The notes under the pieces were generated by a model, which saw only the letters and a list, made by a program, of their open reading frames with translations, was not told the origin of the DNA and made no database searches. Both the position numbers and the translations under genes were made by a program. From positions 1-57,711 of the forward strand of contig DLGZ01000058.1 of assembly GCA_002482965.1 (NCBI GenBank): a stretch of 57,711 nt of DNA, in the 5' to 3' direction. Numbering within the stretch: position 1 is the stretch's first letter; the number at the start of each line of letters is the position of its first letter. Shown piece after piece: positions 16,306 to 25,141 of this stretch. Source of the stretch: Verrucomicrobiaceae bacterium UBA7681. Lineage in GTDB: Bacteria; Verrucomicrobiota; Verrucomicrobiia; Verrucomicrobiales; Verrucomicrobiaceae.

Positions 16306-16772
16306 CCCTTCCCCGGCCCCACGAACTTGGGGAGCGAAGACACCGACGAGTTCTTCTGAAAATGGAGACGTACTGTCTCTTTTTTCCCGCTGAACCCATT
16401 AAATTATTAAGATGTATTAAATATATGCATGCCTTTGATGATGTGCTTGTTAACGGACATCGAGGATTGCAAAAAGGCCCCAAATAGCCGGATTTGACCT
16501 ATGATCCTGAGGCTTGCGTTGCCGGTTCATAGGCACGGAGGTCTGACTCAGCCGTGGCCGTGGATGCCAATTCAAGGATCAGGAGGCCAGCGGTTGGTTT
16601 TTCGCCGGTGGAACCGCGTAGCGGAGGCGTAAACCCGGTCATACCCCCTTTTCTGGCTTGAATTGGCCATTTGAATAATGCGTGTTAATGCCATCTATAT
16701 CTCTATTAATGAGTGATATATTGGCATTACACATGGTGAGAGGTGGGCGAGGCTACCTTATCCCCCTGCCCT
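16306..16772. other. Intergenic region with AT-rich inverted repeat
   Basis: No supported gene. TAATGCCA (16686-16693) and TGGCATTA (16722-16729) form an 8-bp pair whose interior is also partly complementary, giving an imperfect ~20-bp-armed hairpin downstream of the minus-strand Tat oxidoreductase. GCCAATTC near 16568 and GAATTGGC near 16660 form another pair at long range. I see no tRNA or recognisable riboswitch. Confidence 0.4.
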
Positions 16773-18056
16773 TCACGCAATCCGCCACGCCTCGCGCATC
16801 GGCCTGAGCAGCATCTGATTCGCCTGATCGTCGTTTTCGAACCTTTCGGCCTTGGGATCAAACTTCAGCGGGCGCTTCAGCACGGCGGAGATGGCGCCGA
16901 TGTGGCAGGTGGTGGCGGCGCGCTGGGCGATCTCCGCTGTGGCGGCGGTGCGGCCCCGGGAGTAGACGGAGTCGATGAAGTTGCGGTGGTGGTTCTTGGA
17001 CTCGTAGAGTTTCACGTCGCTGTCCTTGAGCTTCACGCGCAGGACGGCGTCGTCACTGGCCTTGAGGACTTCGGACTCGGTGTAGATCCAGCCTTCGCTG
17101 CCGATGAACCGGGTGCCCCACTTCGTCTTGTCGTCCGTGCTTGTCATGACGATGCGTACACCATTGTTGTACTGATACTCGATGCGGAAGCTCTCGGCGG
17201 CATCGTAGATGCCCGCGTCGCGGCGCTTCACCTCGGTGGCGCTGACCTCGGTGGGCGTGGTATCGTCCATGCCGGCACCCCATTGGGCCACGTCCAGAAA
17301 GTGGGCACCCCAGTCAGTGATGTAGCCGGGGGCGTAGGCTTCGATCCAGCGGAAGTTGAAATGGCAGCGCGCCGCCGTGTAGGGCTGCTCCGCCGCCGGG
17401 CCGAGCCACATGGCGTAGTCGAGGTGGGCAGGCACGGCCTCGGTGGCCTCCAGTCCGGTGTAGCCGCCACGGATGGCAAACTTCCCGGGCACGCCGATCT
17501 CGATTTCCTTCAGTGTGCCGATGTAGCCATTGCGCACGCGCTCGCAGGCCATGCGCACCTTCAGCCCAGAGCGCCGCCAGGTGCCGCACTGCAGCACGCG
17601 CTTGTTTTCTTCCACCGCACGGCAGATGGCGCGGCCTTCGACGATGCTGGAGCCAAGGGGCTTTTCGGAATACAGATCCTTCCCCGCTTTCGCGGCGGCG
17701 ATGGCCACATTGGAGTGCCAGTGGTCGGGCGTGGCATTCATCACCGCGTCCACATCACTGCGGGCCAGCACCTCGCGGAAGTCTTTGAAGATCGCGCCAT
17801 CGGGCAGTCCGGCCAGCTTGGCGGCTGCGGCGGCGTGCTGGGAATCGACGTCACAGATGGCGACGACTTGCACGCGTTCATCCGCCATCAGCGCCCGCAG
17901 GTTGCTCGTGCCCTGCCCGCCCACGCCGATGCAGGCGAGCCGCACCTTCTCATTCGGCGATACCGCACCCGCACGCCCAAGCGTGGCGGCGGAGACGATG
18001 AATGGAACGGCGGTGCTGAGAAACTGACGACGAGTAGGAGACGCAGGTGTGGTCAT
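16773..18056 (-). CDS. Tat-exported Gfo/Idh/MocA family oxidoreductase
   Basis: 427 residues. The N-terminus is a twin-arginine signal: TRRQFLSTAVPFIVSAATLGRAGA, cleavage about 32. The Rossmann domain starts at about 38 (RLACIGVGGQGTSN, a GxGGxG loop). EKP occurs in YSEKPLGSS. The C-terminal domain has the DWGAHFLDVAQWG pattern with the D(x)3H of the family. PVC-group genomes hold many such periplasmic, cofactor-carrying dehydrogenases, thought to work on sugars (family knowledge; substrate here unknown). It is divergent from a Tat-exported hydrolase gene, the two starts 59 nt apart, suggesting shared control. Confidence 0.93.
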   Translation of the reverse strand: MTTPASPTRRQFLSTAVPFIVSAATLGRAGAVSPNEKVRLACIGVGGQGTSNLRALMADERVQVVAICDVDSQHAAAAAKLAGLPDGAIFKDFREVLARSDVDAVMNATPDHWHSNVAIAAAKAGKDLYSEKPLGSSIVEGRAICRAVEENKRVLQCGTWRRSGLKVRMACERVRNGYIGTLKEIEIGVPGKFAIRGGYTGLEATEAVPAHLDYAMWLGPAAEQPYTAARCHFNFRWIEAYAPGYITDWGAHFLDVAQWGAGMDDTTPTEVSATEVKRRDAGIYDAAESFRIEYQYNNGVRIVMTSTDDKTKWGTRFIGSEGWIYTESEVLKASDDAVLRVKLKDSDVKLYESKNHHRNFIDSVYSRGRTAATAEIAQRAATTCHIGAISAVLKRPLKFDPKAERFENDDQANQMLLRPMREAWRIA

Positions 18057-18115
18057 GGGAAAGAAAACGCAGATCGTCTCCGATATTCATCACGTTCCTA
18101 TTCTCGTCACACCTC

Positions 18116-20230
18116 ATGGATTCCTCCCCCCTGCCCCGCCGTCGTGATTTTCTGCAAACCACCGGCCTGGGCCTCCTGAGCCTGCCAGCACTGCAAACCT
18201 TCTTCGGCAGCACGAGCACCGCAGTGGCTCAAACGGCTGCAAAGGCAGCCACTGCTCCAGCCTCCGCCGTGGCTATACCCGCCTTGAACCGATTTCCCCG
18301 CATGCAGCAGGAGTGGCTGGTGGCCGAGGTGCGTGCCGCCGAGCAGCGTGGCAATGCAAGGCGCGATGCCTTGAAGACCAAGGCCGATGCCGAGGCCTAC
18401 GTGAAGTCGGTGCAGGAGCGCATCCGCGAGTGCTTCGGCCCACTGCCGGAAAAAACACCTCTCAATGCGAAGGTGACGAAGACCTTGGAACGCGACGGCT
18501 ACCGCATTGAGAACATCGTTTTCGAGAGCCGGCCTGGTTATCTGGTCACGGGAAATCTCTACCTGCCCACGAATCGCAAGGGCAAGGTCCCCGGCGTGAT
18601 CGGCGTCTGCGGGCACTCGCTCAATGGCAAAGCGGCGGAGGCTTACCAAAGCTTCGCGCAGGGGCTCGCCCGCCAAGGCCAGGCCTGCTTCATCATTGAT
18701 CCCGTCGGCCAGGGCGAGCGCTTTCAGTATTTGAATGAGAAGCTCGGCTCCCGTCTCGGTGGTGGCACGACGGAGCACAATCAGATGGGTGCACCGCAGG
18801 CGCTCATCGGCGAATTTCTCGGCACCTGGTTCGTGTGGGATGCCATGCGTGCGCTCGACTACTTGCTGACGCGAAAAGAGATCGACCCTCAGCATCTCGG
18901 GGTCACCGGCAACTCCGGCGGCGGCACGCAAACGACCTGGCTCTGTGGCATGGAGCCACGTTTCACGATGGGTGCCCCTTCCTGCTTTGTGACGACATTC
19001 CGCCGCGATGCTGAAAACGAGCTGCCGCAGGACATGGAGCAGTGCCCGCCGCGTGTGCTGGCTCACGATCTCGATCATTGCGACTTCCTCGCTGCCATGG
19101 CGCCGAAGCCGGTCATCATCATGGCGCAGGAGAAAGATTACTTCGACGCACGCGGTTCCACGGAAACGTACGAGCGGCTGAAGAAGCTATACACCCTGCT
19201 CGGCAAGCCGGAGAACATTCAGCTTCACATCGGCCCCGATCCGCACGGCTACTCGGTGTCCAACCGCGAGGCGATGTATCGCTTCTTTGGCAAGGCCACC
19301 GGCATCCCTGCCGCAGCCGCCGAGCCAGCGATCACCGTCGAGAAAGACGAGGATCTGCTTTGCACGCCACGCGGCCAGGTGGCGGAGGCTGGTTCGCGCA
19401 CGCTGATGACCTTCACGCGTGAAACAGCCGACAATCTGGCCGCCAGGCGCAAGCCTCTGAGTGGCGAAGCTTTGCAACAAGCCGTGCGTCAGGTCTTGAA
19501 GCTGCCTGCACTCGCGGATTCACCGCCCGACTACCGCATCCTGCGTAGCGCCGGTGCACGCAAGTATCCCACCAAAGGCTACTGCACCTACGCCGTGGAG
19601 ACGGAGCCGATGATTCACGCCTTGGTCACCCGCCTGAGCGATGAAGCTCTCACCTCGCGCCTGCCACTCGGGCAGAGCAAAGCCGTGCTCTACATCTCTC
19701 ACCGCTCGGCCGATGCCGAGCTGCGCAGCGATCCCTTTGTGCAGGAACTCCGCACTGCGGCACCCGACGCCGCCTTCTTCGCCTGCGATGTGCGCGGCAT
19801 CGGCGACTCGCAGCCCGACACCTGCGGCGCGAATCAATTCCTCGGTCGCTACGGCAGTCACTACTTCTACGCCGCCTACAGCCATATGCTCGACCGCCCG
19901 CTGCTCGGCCAGCGCACCTTCGATGTGCTGCGCGTCCTGCAACTTCTCGCCGCAGCGGGACACACGGAGATTCATCTTGCCGGTCAGGGCTGGGGCGCTG
20001 TGCCTGCCGCCTTTGCCGCCGTGCTCAGCCCCGGCTTGAAGCAGGTGACTCTGAAGCATGCGCTCACCTCCTTTCACGATCTCGCGGTTCACGAAGACCA
20101 GCAGTGGCCCACCGCCTTCATGCTGCCGCAAGTATTGCAGCTTTTTGATTTACCTGCCTGCTATCAAGCGCTTCAGAGGCAAAACCTCCAGCTCATCGAG
20201 CCCTGGTCCGCCGCCGACGGCATGAAGTGA
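18116..20230 (+). CDS. Tat-exported alpha/beta hydrolase (acetyl-xylan-esterase-like)
   Basis: 704 residues from the ATG at 18116; an upstream in-frame ATG at 18047 would bury the signal. The N-terminus PRRRDFLQTTGLGLLSLPALQ is a twin-arginine signal. The hydrolase domain (about 90-410) shows VIGVCGHSLNG, a nucleophile elbow GNSGGGTQ with Ser, VIIMAQEKDYFDARG around the acid, and GPDPHGYS with a likely catalytic His. Residues ~430-700 form a second alpha/beta-like domain without a clear triad. The layout fits PVC carbohydrate esterases. It overlaps the spacer before the MFS gene by a few nucleotides and is probably in its operon. Confidence 0.85.
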   Translation: MDSSPLPRRRDFLQTTGLGLLSLPALQTFFGSTSTAVAQTAAKAATAPASAVAIPALNRFPRMQQEWLVAEVRAAEQRGNARRDALKTKADAEAYVKSVQERIRECFGPLPEKTPLNAKVTKTLERDGYRIENIVFESRPGYLVTGNLYLPTNRKGKVPGVIGVCGHSLNGKAAEAYQSFAQGLARQGQACFIIDPVGQGERFQYLNEKLGSRLGGGTTEHNQMGAPQALIGEFLGTWFVWDAMRALDYLLTRKEIDPQHLGVTGNSGGGTQTTWLCGMEPRFTMGAPSCFVTTFRRDAENELPQDMEQCPPRVLAHDLDHCDFLAAMAPKPVIIMAQEKDYFDARGSTETYERLKKLYTLLGKPENIQLHIGPDPHGYSVSNREAMYRFFGKATGIPAAAAEPAITVEKDEDLLCTPRGQVAEAGSRTLMTFTRETADNLAARRKPLSGEALQQAVRQVLKLPALADSPPDYRILRSAGARKYPTKGYCTYAVETEPMIHALVTRLSDEALTSRLPLGQSKAVLYISHRSADAELRSDPFVQELRTAAPDAAFFACDVRGIGDSQPDTCGANQFLGRYGSHYFYAAYSHMLDRPLLGQRTFDVLRVLQLLAAAGHTEIHLAGQGWGAVPAAFAAVLSPGLKQVTLKHALTSFHDLAVHEDQQWPTAFMLPQVLQLFDLPACYQALQRQNLQLIEPWSAADGMK

Positions 20231-20250
20231 ATCTTTACCTACAACGCACC

Positions 20251-21462
20251 ATGCAATCCTCCCTCAAGATCAAGCTCTCCATCTTCATGTTCCTCCAGTA
20301 CTTCATCTGGAGCAGTTGGTACATGACGCTGGGCAGCTACCTCGGCACGCTGGGCTTCACCGGCACCGAGATCGGCGCCTCCTATGGCGCGTTTGCATGG
20401 GGCGCCATCCTCTCGCCCTTCATCGTGGGTTTGATCGCCGACCGCTTCTTTGCCTCGGAGAAAATCATCGCGGTGCTCGGCATCGCCGGCGGGTTGTTGA
20501 TGTTCTACGTCCCGCAATTGAAGACCTTTGGCAGCGTCTATCCCACGCTCATCCTCTACTGCACGCTCTACGCGCCGACGCTGGCTTTGGGCAATTCCAT
20601 CTCCATGACCCATCTGGCCGATGCGAAGAAGGACTTCCCCTTTGTGAAGATCTTCTCCGCCGTGGGCTGGATCGCCGGGGGCGTGGTGCTCAGTCAGTTG
20701 AAGGCCGAGCAGTCATCACTGCAATACTACCTCGCCGGCGGCACTTCGCTGGTCTTTGGACTGTTTGCACTGACGCTGCCGCACACGCCGCCGAAGAAGA
20801 AAGGCCAGAACGTACCCCTGAGCGAAGTCCTCGGCCTGGATGCGCTGGCGCTGCTCAAAAAGCCCACCTTTGCCATCTTCATCCTGTGCATGTTCCTCAT
20901 CTGCATCCCGCTGTACTTCTACTTCGTGAACCTGGGCACCTACCTCACGCAGTTGAAGTGGGAGGACATGGCGCAAAAGATGACGCTGGCCCAGGTCTCC
21001 GACATCCTCTTTCTGATGCTGCTGCCGCTGATGCTCAAAAAGCTCGGCTACAAAAAGACCATCTTCCTCGGCATCTTCTCCTGGGCCGTGCGCTACTTCA
21101 TGCTCAGCGCCAGTGCTGACAGCAGCGGCACCGTGCTCATCTTCGGAGCCATCCTGCTGCATGGCGTCTGCTACGATTTCCTCTTCATCGCCGGACAGCT
21201 TTACGTCGATAGCGAAGCCAACGAACGCACTCGTGGAGCCGCACAGGGCCTCATCGCGATCATCCTGTGGGGCTTTGGCTCCCTCGTCGGCACCTACCTC
21301 GCCGGTTACTTCATGGATCAGCACAAACTGGCCACGCCGAATGGAGCCATCACCCACGACTGGTCCGCTATCTGGGCAACGCCCGCATGGATCGCCGTGA
21401 CGGTGCTGGTGGTCTTCCTGCTCTTTTTCCGCGAGCCGAAGAAAGCGCCTGAGGGAGCATGA
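20251..21462 (+). CDS. MFS transporter, nucleoside:H+ symporter-like
   Basis: 403 residues from the ATG at 20251; a GTG at 20227 overlapping the previous stop is possible. About 12 hydrophobic helices. The start (LKIKLSIFMFLQYFIWSSWYMTLGSYL) and GASYGAFAWGAILSPFIVGLIADRFFASEKI, with the loop 2-3 MFS motif, match the NupG/XapB-type nucleoside symporter group. AFGxGAxxGTYLAGYF-like sequence lies in the C-terminal half (LIAIILWGFGSLVGTYLAG). The adjacent secreted hydrolase suggests uptake of a product it releases; a nucleoside or sugar is inference. Ends ~40 nt before a hairpin repeat element. Confidence 0.9.
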   Translation: MQSSLKIKLSIFMFLQYFIWSSWYMTLGSYLGTLGFTGTEIGASYGAFAWGAILSPFIVGLIADRFFASEKIIAVLGIAGGLLMFYVPQLKTFGSVYPTLILYCTLYAPTLALGNSISMTHLADAKKDFPFVKIFSAVGWIAGGVVLSQLKAEQSSLQYYLAGGTSLVFGLFALTLPHTPPKKKGQNVPLSEVLGLDALALLKKPTFAIFILCMFLICIPLYFYFVNLGTYLTQLKWEDMAQKMTLAQVSDILFLMLLPLMLKKLGYKKTIFLGIFSWAVRYFMLSASADSSGTVLIFGAILLHGVCYDFLFIAGQLYVDSEANERTRGAAQGLIAIILWGFGSLVGTYLAGYFMDQHKLATPNGAITHDWSAIWATPAWIAVTVLVVFLLFFREPKKAPEGA

Positions 21463-21488
21463 CGTCAGGAAGGGGGCGCGGTTTTATT

Positions 21489-21678
21489 TGGACTGCGGTC
21501 GCGAAGTGAGGAACGAACGGAGCTACCGCTTTCGCTGGCCGGTCAGCATGCGCGTGCCAAGAAATATCCGAAAGCGGGAGCCGGTGGTTTTTCGCTAGCC
21601 GGTTATCACACGCACACCACGAGACACTCGAAAGCGGCAGCTTCACCCTTTCAGGGTTGCGCAGCCGCACTCCAAATT
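21489..21678. repeat. Degenerate hairpin repeat, relative of the 11.2-kb element
   Basis: Carries GGACTGCGGTCGCGAAGTGA, then GAGCTACCGCTTTCGC, and near the end GAAAGCGGCAGCTTC and GCAGCCGCACTCCAAAT, the complements of the start. These are the middle and inner arms of the 11112-11449 element with more divergence. A further partial copy (GGACTGCGTTTGCGAGTGCG) lies at about 21706-21725. It occupies the gap between the MFS gene and tRNA-Pro and contains no gene. Confidence 0.75.
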
Positions 21679-21777
21679 TGCCTCATCTCCGCACGCGCCC
21701 CACATGGACTGCGTTTGCGAGTGCGGAACGAACGCCGCAGCAATGATGCGCCATTCGTGGCGCTGAGACGTTAACCG

Positions 21778-21854
<77 letters not shown>

Positions 21855-21962
21855 ACCTAGGTTTGACGTTCTCTCCAGCGGTGCCGCTTTGGGGTGGCTG
21901 CCGGTTGGCGAGAGGACGTGCATTTTGGACAGAGCCGCAGGCTTTGCAACTGCGATGTTGAG

Positions 21963-21974
21963 TTCTCGTGAGAA
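21963..21974. promoter_or_regulatory. 12-bp palindrome upstream of ABC transporter genes
   Basis: TTCTCGTGAGAA is a perfect palindrome 55 nt before the start of the ATPase gene. It could be an operator for this transport operon, but it does not match the classic Fur box, so the regulator is unknown. Short palindromes can also occur by chance. Confidence 0.3.
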
Positions 21975-22029
21975 TGTCTGCGAAGCTTGCCATTGTCCTG
22001 CCGCTCAAGTAGAACCTGAGCTAATCCGC

Positions 22030-23106
22030 ATGGTCACGATCACAATTCAGGAACTCACCAAACGATTCAGCGGCAGTGTCGTGCTGAGCAGCGTGGACCT
22101 GCAGATCGCCGCTGGAGAATTGTTCTTCCTGCTGGGGCCCAGCGGCTGCGGCAAGACCACCCTGCTCCGCCACATCGCCGGATTCTACACGCCGGACGCC
22201 GGCAAGATCTGGTTTGATGACGAGGACGTGACGCGCCTGCCTGTCCACAAGCGTGGCACGGGCATGATGTTTCAAAGCTACGCGCTGTGGCCGCACCTGA
22301 ACGTGGCGCAAAACGTGGCCTTCGGGCTGGAGGAGCGGAAGCGCCCGCGCCGGGAGATCGAGCACCGTGTCTCTGAAGCACTGGAGCAGGTGAAGCTGGA
22401 CGGTCTCGGCTCCCGCAAGATCCAGCAGCTTTCCGGCGGGCAGCAGCAGCGTGTGGCCTTGGCGCGTGCGCTGGTGGTGCGCCCGAAGTGCCTGCTGCTG
22501 GATGAACCGCTCTCCAATCTGGATGCCAAGCTGCGCCTGGAAATGCGCACGGAGATTCGCCACATCGTCAAGCAGCACGGCCTCACGGCGATCTATGTGA
22601 CCCATGACCGCGATGAAGCCCTGAGCATGGCCGACCGCATGGCGATCATGGACAACGGAAAGCTGATCCAGGTGGGCGCGCCCCCTGAGATCTACCGCAA
22701 TCCTGCCTCACGCATGGTGGCCGAGTTCATCGGCGAGACCAATTTCGTCGAAGGCCGGACTTTGCGTGAAAGCAGCCGGGCGGGATTCTACGATGTGGAG
22801 ACCCCCTTCGGCGTCCTACGTGGCCGCACCGATGCCACCTGGCAGCCCGCGAGCGGGCAGCCCGTGATGCTGAGCATCCGGCCTGAGGCGCTCACCTTTG
22901 GCAACGTGCTCGATTCCCCGAACCGCTTCCCTGGCCACATCATCGACACGACTTACCTTGGCGCTTCGGTGCAGTACCTCATCCAGGTGCAGGGTGGCCC
23001 GCAGATGAAAGTCTGCGAGACCAACCCCCAGGACATCCGCCTGCCCGGCGAGGACGAAGTGCGTGCGATGGCTGCGATGAATGATGTCGTGATTTTGCGC
23101 AAATGA
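22030..23106 (+). CDS. ABC transporter ATP-binding protein, ferric-iron/polyamine type
   Basis: 358 residues from the ATG at 22030 (MVTITIQELTKRFSG). ABC motifs in order: Walker A GPSGCGKTT at 36-44, Q-loop in GMMFQSYALWP, signature LSGGQQQR, Walker B LLLDEPLSNLDA, and the switch His in YVTHDRDEA. A C-terminal TOBE regulatory domain (about 240-358) includes EFIGETNFVEG and LSIRPEAL, which places it with FbpC/AfuC/PotA importers. The matching binding protein and double permease follow on the same strand. It powers import from the cytoplasmic face. Confidence 0.94.
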   Translation: MVTITIQELTKRFSGSVVLSSVDLQIAAGELFFLLGPSGCGKTTLLRHIAGFYTPDAGKIWFDDEDVTRLPVHKRGTGMMFQSYALWPHLNVAQNVAFGLEERKRPRREIEHRVSEALEQVKLDGLGSRKIQQLSGGQQQRVALARALVVRPKCLLLDEPLSNLDAKLRLEMRTEIRHIVKQHGLTAIYVTHDRDEALSMADRMAIMDNGKLIQVGAPPEIYRNPASRMVAEFIGETNFVEGRTLRESSRAGFYDVETPFGVLRGRTDATWQPASGQPVMLSIRPEALTFGNVLDSPNRFPGHIIDTTYLGASVQYLIQVQGGPQMKVCETNPQDIRLPGEDEVRAMAAMNDVVILRK

Positions 23107-23253
23107 ACCTGCCTTCTTTCAGCATCTCATGGTCGCAGCAGCGGACGCAACCCCGTCAGCGATTTCAGGCATCCTTCCCTTCCTCCCTTTCAGTTCCGGA
23201 GTCCGGGAGGAATAGGCGGAAGATCAAATGGGATGGAGCGAGTCAGGCGACGC

Positions 23254-23345
23254 TCGACGGCGGCTTGAGGACAAGCCGCCCTACCTCGCGCTGGGCGTTC
23301 CCACGCCCGGGGTGGGTAGGGCGGGCTGTCCTCAGCCCGCCGTCG
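23254..23345. repeat. Paired hairpins between the ATPase and binding-protein genes
   Basis: GGCGGCTTGAGGACAAGCCGCC forms a 9-bp stem with an AGGA loop (about 23259-23280), and GGCGGGCTGTCCTCAGCCCGCC forms one with TCCT (about 23322-23343). The two halves also complement each other, including outer CGACGG/CCGTCG, so the region could fold as a cruciform. It lies inside a 331-nt gap with no supported gene and could tune expression between the two transporter genes, or be an inserted repeat. Confidence 0.8.
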
Positions 23346-23437
23346 CCGGAGCCCAGCGTGTGCCTGTGGCGAATCATCGCTGCGAGCTGCTTTACCTCCC
23401 TTTCTGGTAGGAAGAGGAAGATTGGAAGGAGCGAAAT

Positions 23438-25129
23438 GTGTTTATGAAAGCGCTGCTCCAGCACCCACGCACCCAGGCCGTGATCGCATGGGGGCAGCAG
23501 TGGCGCAAGGAACTCGTGGTCTGCCTGTTGATGGCGATTACTCTTGCGGGGCCGTTTCTGCTGAAGCCAGCGCAGAGCACCGCCCCCGCGCACTATGACC
23601 GGCGACTGGTCATCATCTCGCCGCACCATGACCGCATCCGCAAAGAGTTCGGTCATGCGTTTGCTGCGCACTGGAAAGCAACGACGGGACAAGCACTCTT
23701 CATCGACTGGCGCGTGCCCGGCGGCACCTCAGAGATTGCCATGCTGATCAAGTCCGAGGCCATGGCAGCCTTCCAGCAGCACTGGCAGACGAAACTGCAT
23801 CAAGAGTGGACTCCCGCTGTGGCGCAGGCCTGTTTGAATCCGAAGGCTTCTGCAGATGATGCCGCACGCAAGGCCTACCTCGCTTCGAACGTCGGCACCG
23901 GCATCGACCTGTTCTTTGGCGGTGGCGCGTACGATTTCGAACAGCAGGCCAAGGCGGGCACGCTGGTGGCTGGCAATGGGGAAACTACCGGGCTCAGCGG
24001 GCTGGCAAAAAAGCATCCCGAGTGGTTCAGTGACGCAGGCATTCCCGAAAAACTCAGCGGCGAGCCCTTCCGTGATCCGCAGGGTCGCTGGTGCGGCACG
24101 TGCCTTTCCACCAGTGGCATTGTTTTCAATCGCGATGTGCTGCGCCGCATCGGTATCGCTACTGATCCTGTGGCCTGGGATAACCTGGCCGATCCGCGCT
24201 ACTACGGCCAGATCGCCCTGAGCGATCCCGGCAAAAGCGGCTCGGTGACGAAGGCGCTGGAAATGCTCATCCAGCAGCAGATGCAGCTCGCGCATGATCG
24301 TCTCAAAGCAGCGCCAAAATCGAAACTCGACCCGGATCAGCTTGAAGCCCAGGCCGTGGCGGAAGGCTGGAATGAAGGGCTGCGCCTGATCCTGCGCATC
24401 AGCGCCAACGCGCGCTACTTCACCGACTTCTCCACCAAGATCCCTCTGGAAGTCGCCAAAGGCGATGCCGCTGCTGGCATGTGCATCGACTTTTACGGAC
24501 GCTCCGCTGAGGAGGACGTGCGCAAGGCCGATGGCAGCTCACGCGTGGGTTTCATCGCACCGCTGGGCGGCACCTCGGTCAGCGTGGATCCCATTGGCAT
24601 GTTACGCGGTGCACCCGATCCGGAACTGGCTACCGCCTTCATGGAGTTCGTGCTCGGAGATGCCGGGCAGAAGCTGTGGAGCTTTCGCGTGGGCGAGCCC
24701 GGTGGCCCGCTGCATCACGCCCTTCGCCGGCTGCCAGTGCGGCATGATTTGTACACGCCCGAAAACATCGCCAGCATGAGCGACGGCCATGAGGCCCCCT
24801 TTGAAAAAGCGCAGGCCTTCACCTACCACCCGGAGCGCACCGCAGCGCTGTTCAACACCATCCGCTTCCTCGTCCGCGTGATCTGCGTGGACTCCCATGA
24901 GGAATTGCATGCCTCATGGAAGACCATCTTCGACCACGGCATGCCCGAGCGCGCCATCCAGGTGCTGGAAGATCTCACCCGCGTGAAGTACGAAGCCGCC
25001 ACCGGGAACATCGCCCACATCCTCGCCGCCCGTGACAAAGTTCAGGAAACACGCCTCGCCCGCGAACTGGGAGACGCCTTCCGCAATCAATTCATCAGGG
25101 CCGGTAGGATGGCGCGGAATGGCGAGTAA
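23438..25129 (+). CDS. ABC transporter extracellular binding protein (Fe3+ type)
   Basis: 563 residues from a GTG at 23438, preceded by GGAAGGAG at good spacing; an ATG at 23444 is the alternative. A hydrophobic segment (about 26-42, ELVVCLLMAITLAGPFLL) is a signal anchor or uncleaved signal. The rest is a two-lobed periplasmic binding fold: RRLVIISPHHDRIRKEFGHAF at the start, FFGGGAYDF, GTCLSTSGIVFNRDVL, ALSDPGKSGSVTKAL and the conserved GGTSVSVDPIGML region. This matches iron(III)-type binding proteins, but it is about 200 residues longer than FbpA (~340), with an extended C-terminus. The iron assignment is by family similarity of all three components. Confidence 0.85.
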   Translation: MFMKALLQHPRTQAVIAWGQQWRKELVVCLLMAITLAGPFLLKPAQSTAPAHYDRRLVIISPHHDRIRKEFGHAFAAHWKATTGQALFIDWRVPGGTSEIAMLIKSEAMAAFQQHWQTKLHQEWTPAVAQACLNPKASADDAARKAYLASNVGTGIDLFFGGGAYDFEQQAKAGTLVAGNGETTGLSGLAKKHPEWFSDAGIPEKLSGEPFRDPQGRWCGTCLSTSGIVFNRDVLRRIGIATDPVAWDNLADPRYYGQIALSDPGKSGSVTKALEMLIQQQMQLAHDRLKAAPKSKLDPDQLEAQAVAEGWNEGLRLILRISANARYFTDFSTKIPLEVAKGDAAAGMCIDFYGRSAEEDVRKADGSSRVGFIAPLGGTSVSVDPIGMLRGAPDPELATAFMEFVLGDAGQKLWSFRVGEPGGPLHHALRRLPVRHDLYTPENIASMSDGHEAPFEKAQAFTYHPERTAALFNTIRFLVRVICVDSHEELHASWKTIFDHGMPERAIQVLEDLTRVKYEAATGNIAHILAARDKVQETRLARELGDAFRNQFIRAGRMARNGE

Positions 25130-25141
25130 CCTTTTAACCCC

